Assembly: GCA_008501785.1 (NCBI GenBank)
Contig: QQUD01000110.1
Location: 1 to 5,604, forward strand
Reading direction: 5' to 3'
Length of the DNA: 5,604 nt
From: Chloroflexota bacterium
Lineage (GTDB): Bacteria > Chloroflexota > Anaerolineae > Promineifilales > Promineifilaceae
Shown: positions 5,400 to 5,604 of the stretch, one piece after another
How positions within the stretch are numbered: the first letter of the stretch is position 1
Layout: the number at the start of each line of letters is the position of its first letter
Made by a program: the position numbers and the translations under genes
Notes under the pieces: generated by a model
The model's database searches: none
Seen by the model: only the letters and a program-made list of their open reading frames with translations
Told to the model about the DNA's origin: nothing

Positions 5400-5604
5400 G
5401 TGGACCCTAACCTCATGCCGTTTATCTGGGTGGCGCTGGCAATTCCGGTTTTGATCTTTTTGCAGCGGTGGATTCATATGCATTTGCATGGGATTGCGCT
5501 AATGCTGACGGGAAAATCGGAGCGTGCGGTTATTTTATATGCGCTGGTTCTGCTGCCGGGAGTATTTTTGCATGAGTTGAGCCATTGGTTGTCAGCCACA
5601 TTGC
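5400..5604 (+). CDS. Putative membrane zinc metalloprotease with HELSH motif (5' part only)
   Basis: 68 codons are visible and the frame runs off the window without a stop. The translation from GTG starts M-D-P-N-L-M-P-F-I-W. Two hydrophobic stretches are seen: about residues 7-21 (PFIWVALAIPVLIFL) and about 43-57 (AVILYALVLLPGVFL). The second runs straight into HELSH (58-62), an HExxH zinc-binding motif beside a membrane helix, followed by WLSATL. This arrangement is typical of M50/site-2-type intramembrane proteases and related HExxH membrane proteins, where two His bind zinc and the Glu is catalytic. The third zinc ligand, expected downstream, lies outside the window, so activity cannot be judged. 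The gene is in the same direction as tpiA but separated from it by the terminator. The reading frame is well supported; the protease call is inferred from the motif and context. Confidence 0.7.
   Translation, partial: MDPNLMPFIWVALAIPVLIFLQRWIHMHLHGIALMLTGKSERAVILYALVLLPGVFLHELSHWLSATL

Overview
The window looks like chromosomal DNA of a free-living bacterium of moderate GC content, about 45-50% by eye. My best guess is a member of the Chloroflexota (Anaerolineae/Ardenticatenia type). This rests on a membrane-anchored Ser/Thr kinase with a C-terminal TPR-like sensor, a PD40/TolB-like propeller anchored by one transmembrane helix, many short intergenic repeats, and a recurring AACGGCCGTT palindrome. 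The placement is inference from gene style, not from a marker gene. No rRNA, tRNA, CRISPR array, transposase or phage gene is visible.

Layout. 1-199 is non-coding and carries short TCTGCGT repeats. 200-1678 (minus) encodes a signal-anchored seven-repeat beta-propeller. The 142-base gap at 1679-1820 is a divergent intergenic region. 1821-2312 (plus) encodes a small four-helix membrane protein that I do not recognise. 2313-2469 holds a good sigma70-type promoter whose spacer contains the AACGGCCGTT palindrome, followed by a TTGCACC heptamer repeat. 2470-4407 (plus) encodes a transmembrane Ser/Thr kinase with an outside TPR-like domain. 4408-4584 holds a large inverted repeat made of about 10-base CACAGAG units and then a strong Shine-Dalgarno site. 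4585-5337 is tpiA (triosephosphate isomerase), closed by a perfect 23-bp terminator hairpin. 5400-5604 is the start of a membrane protein with an HELSH zinc-protease motif, cut by the window edge.

How the parts may work together. The kinase and the propeller are both anchored by one helix with their sensor-like domains predicted outside the cytoplasm, and they lie close together on opposite strands. They could belong to one envelope-sensing module, with the small four-helix protein as a third member. That link is inference from position only. tpiA is ordinary central metabolism and appears to be a separate unit with its own terminator.

The most interesting signal is the palindrome AACGGCCGTT, present four times exactly where chance predicts about 0.005 copies. 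The three coding copies all read Thr-Ala-Val in the same frame and all lie at domain edges. The fourth sits between the -35 and -10 of the kinase promoter.
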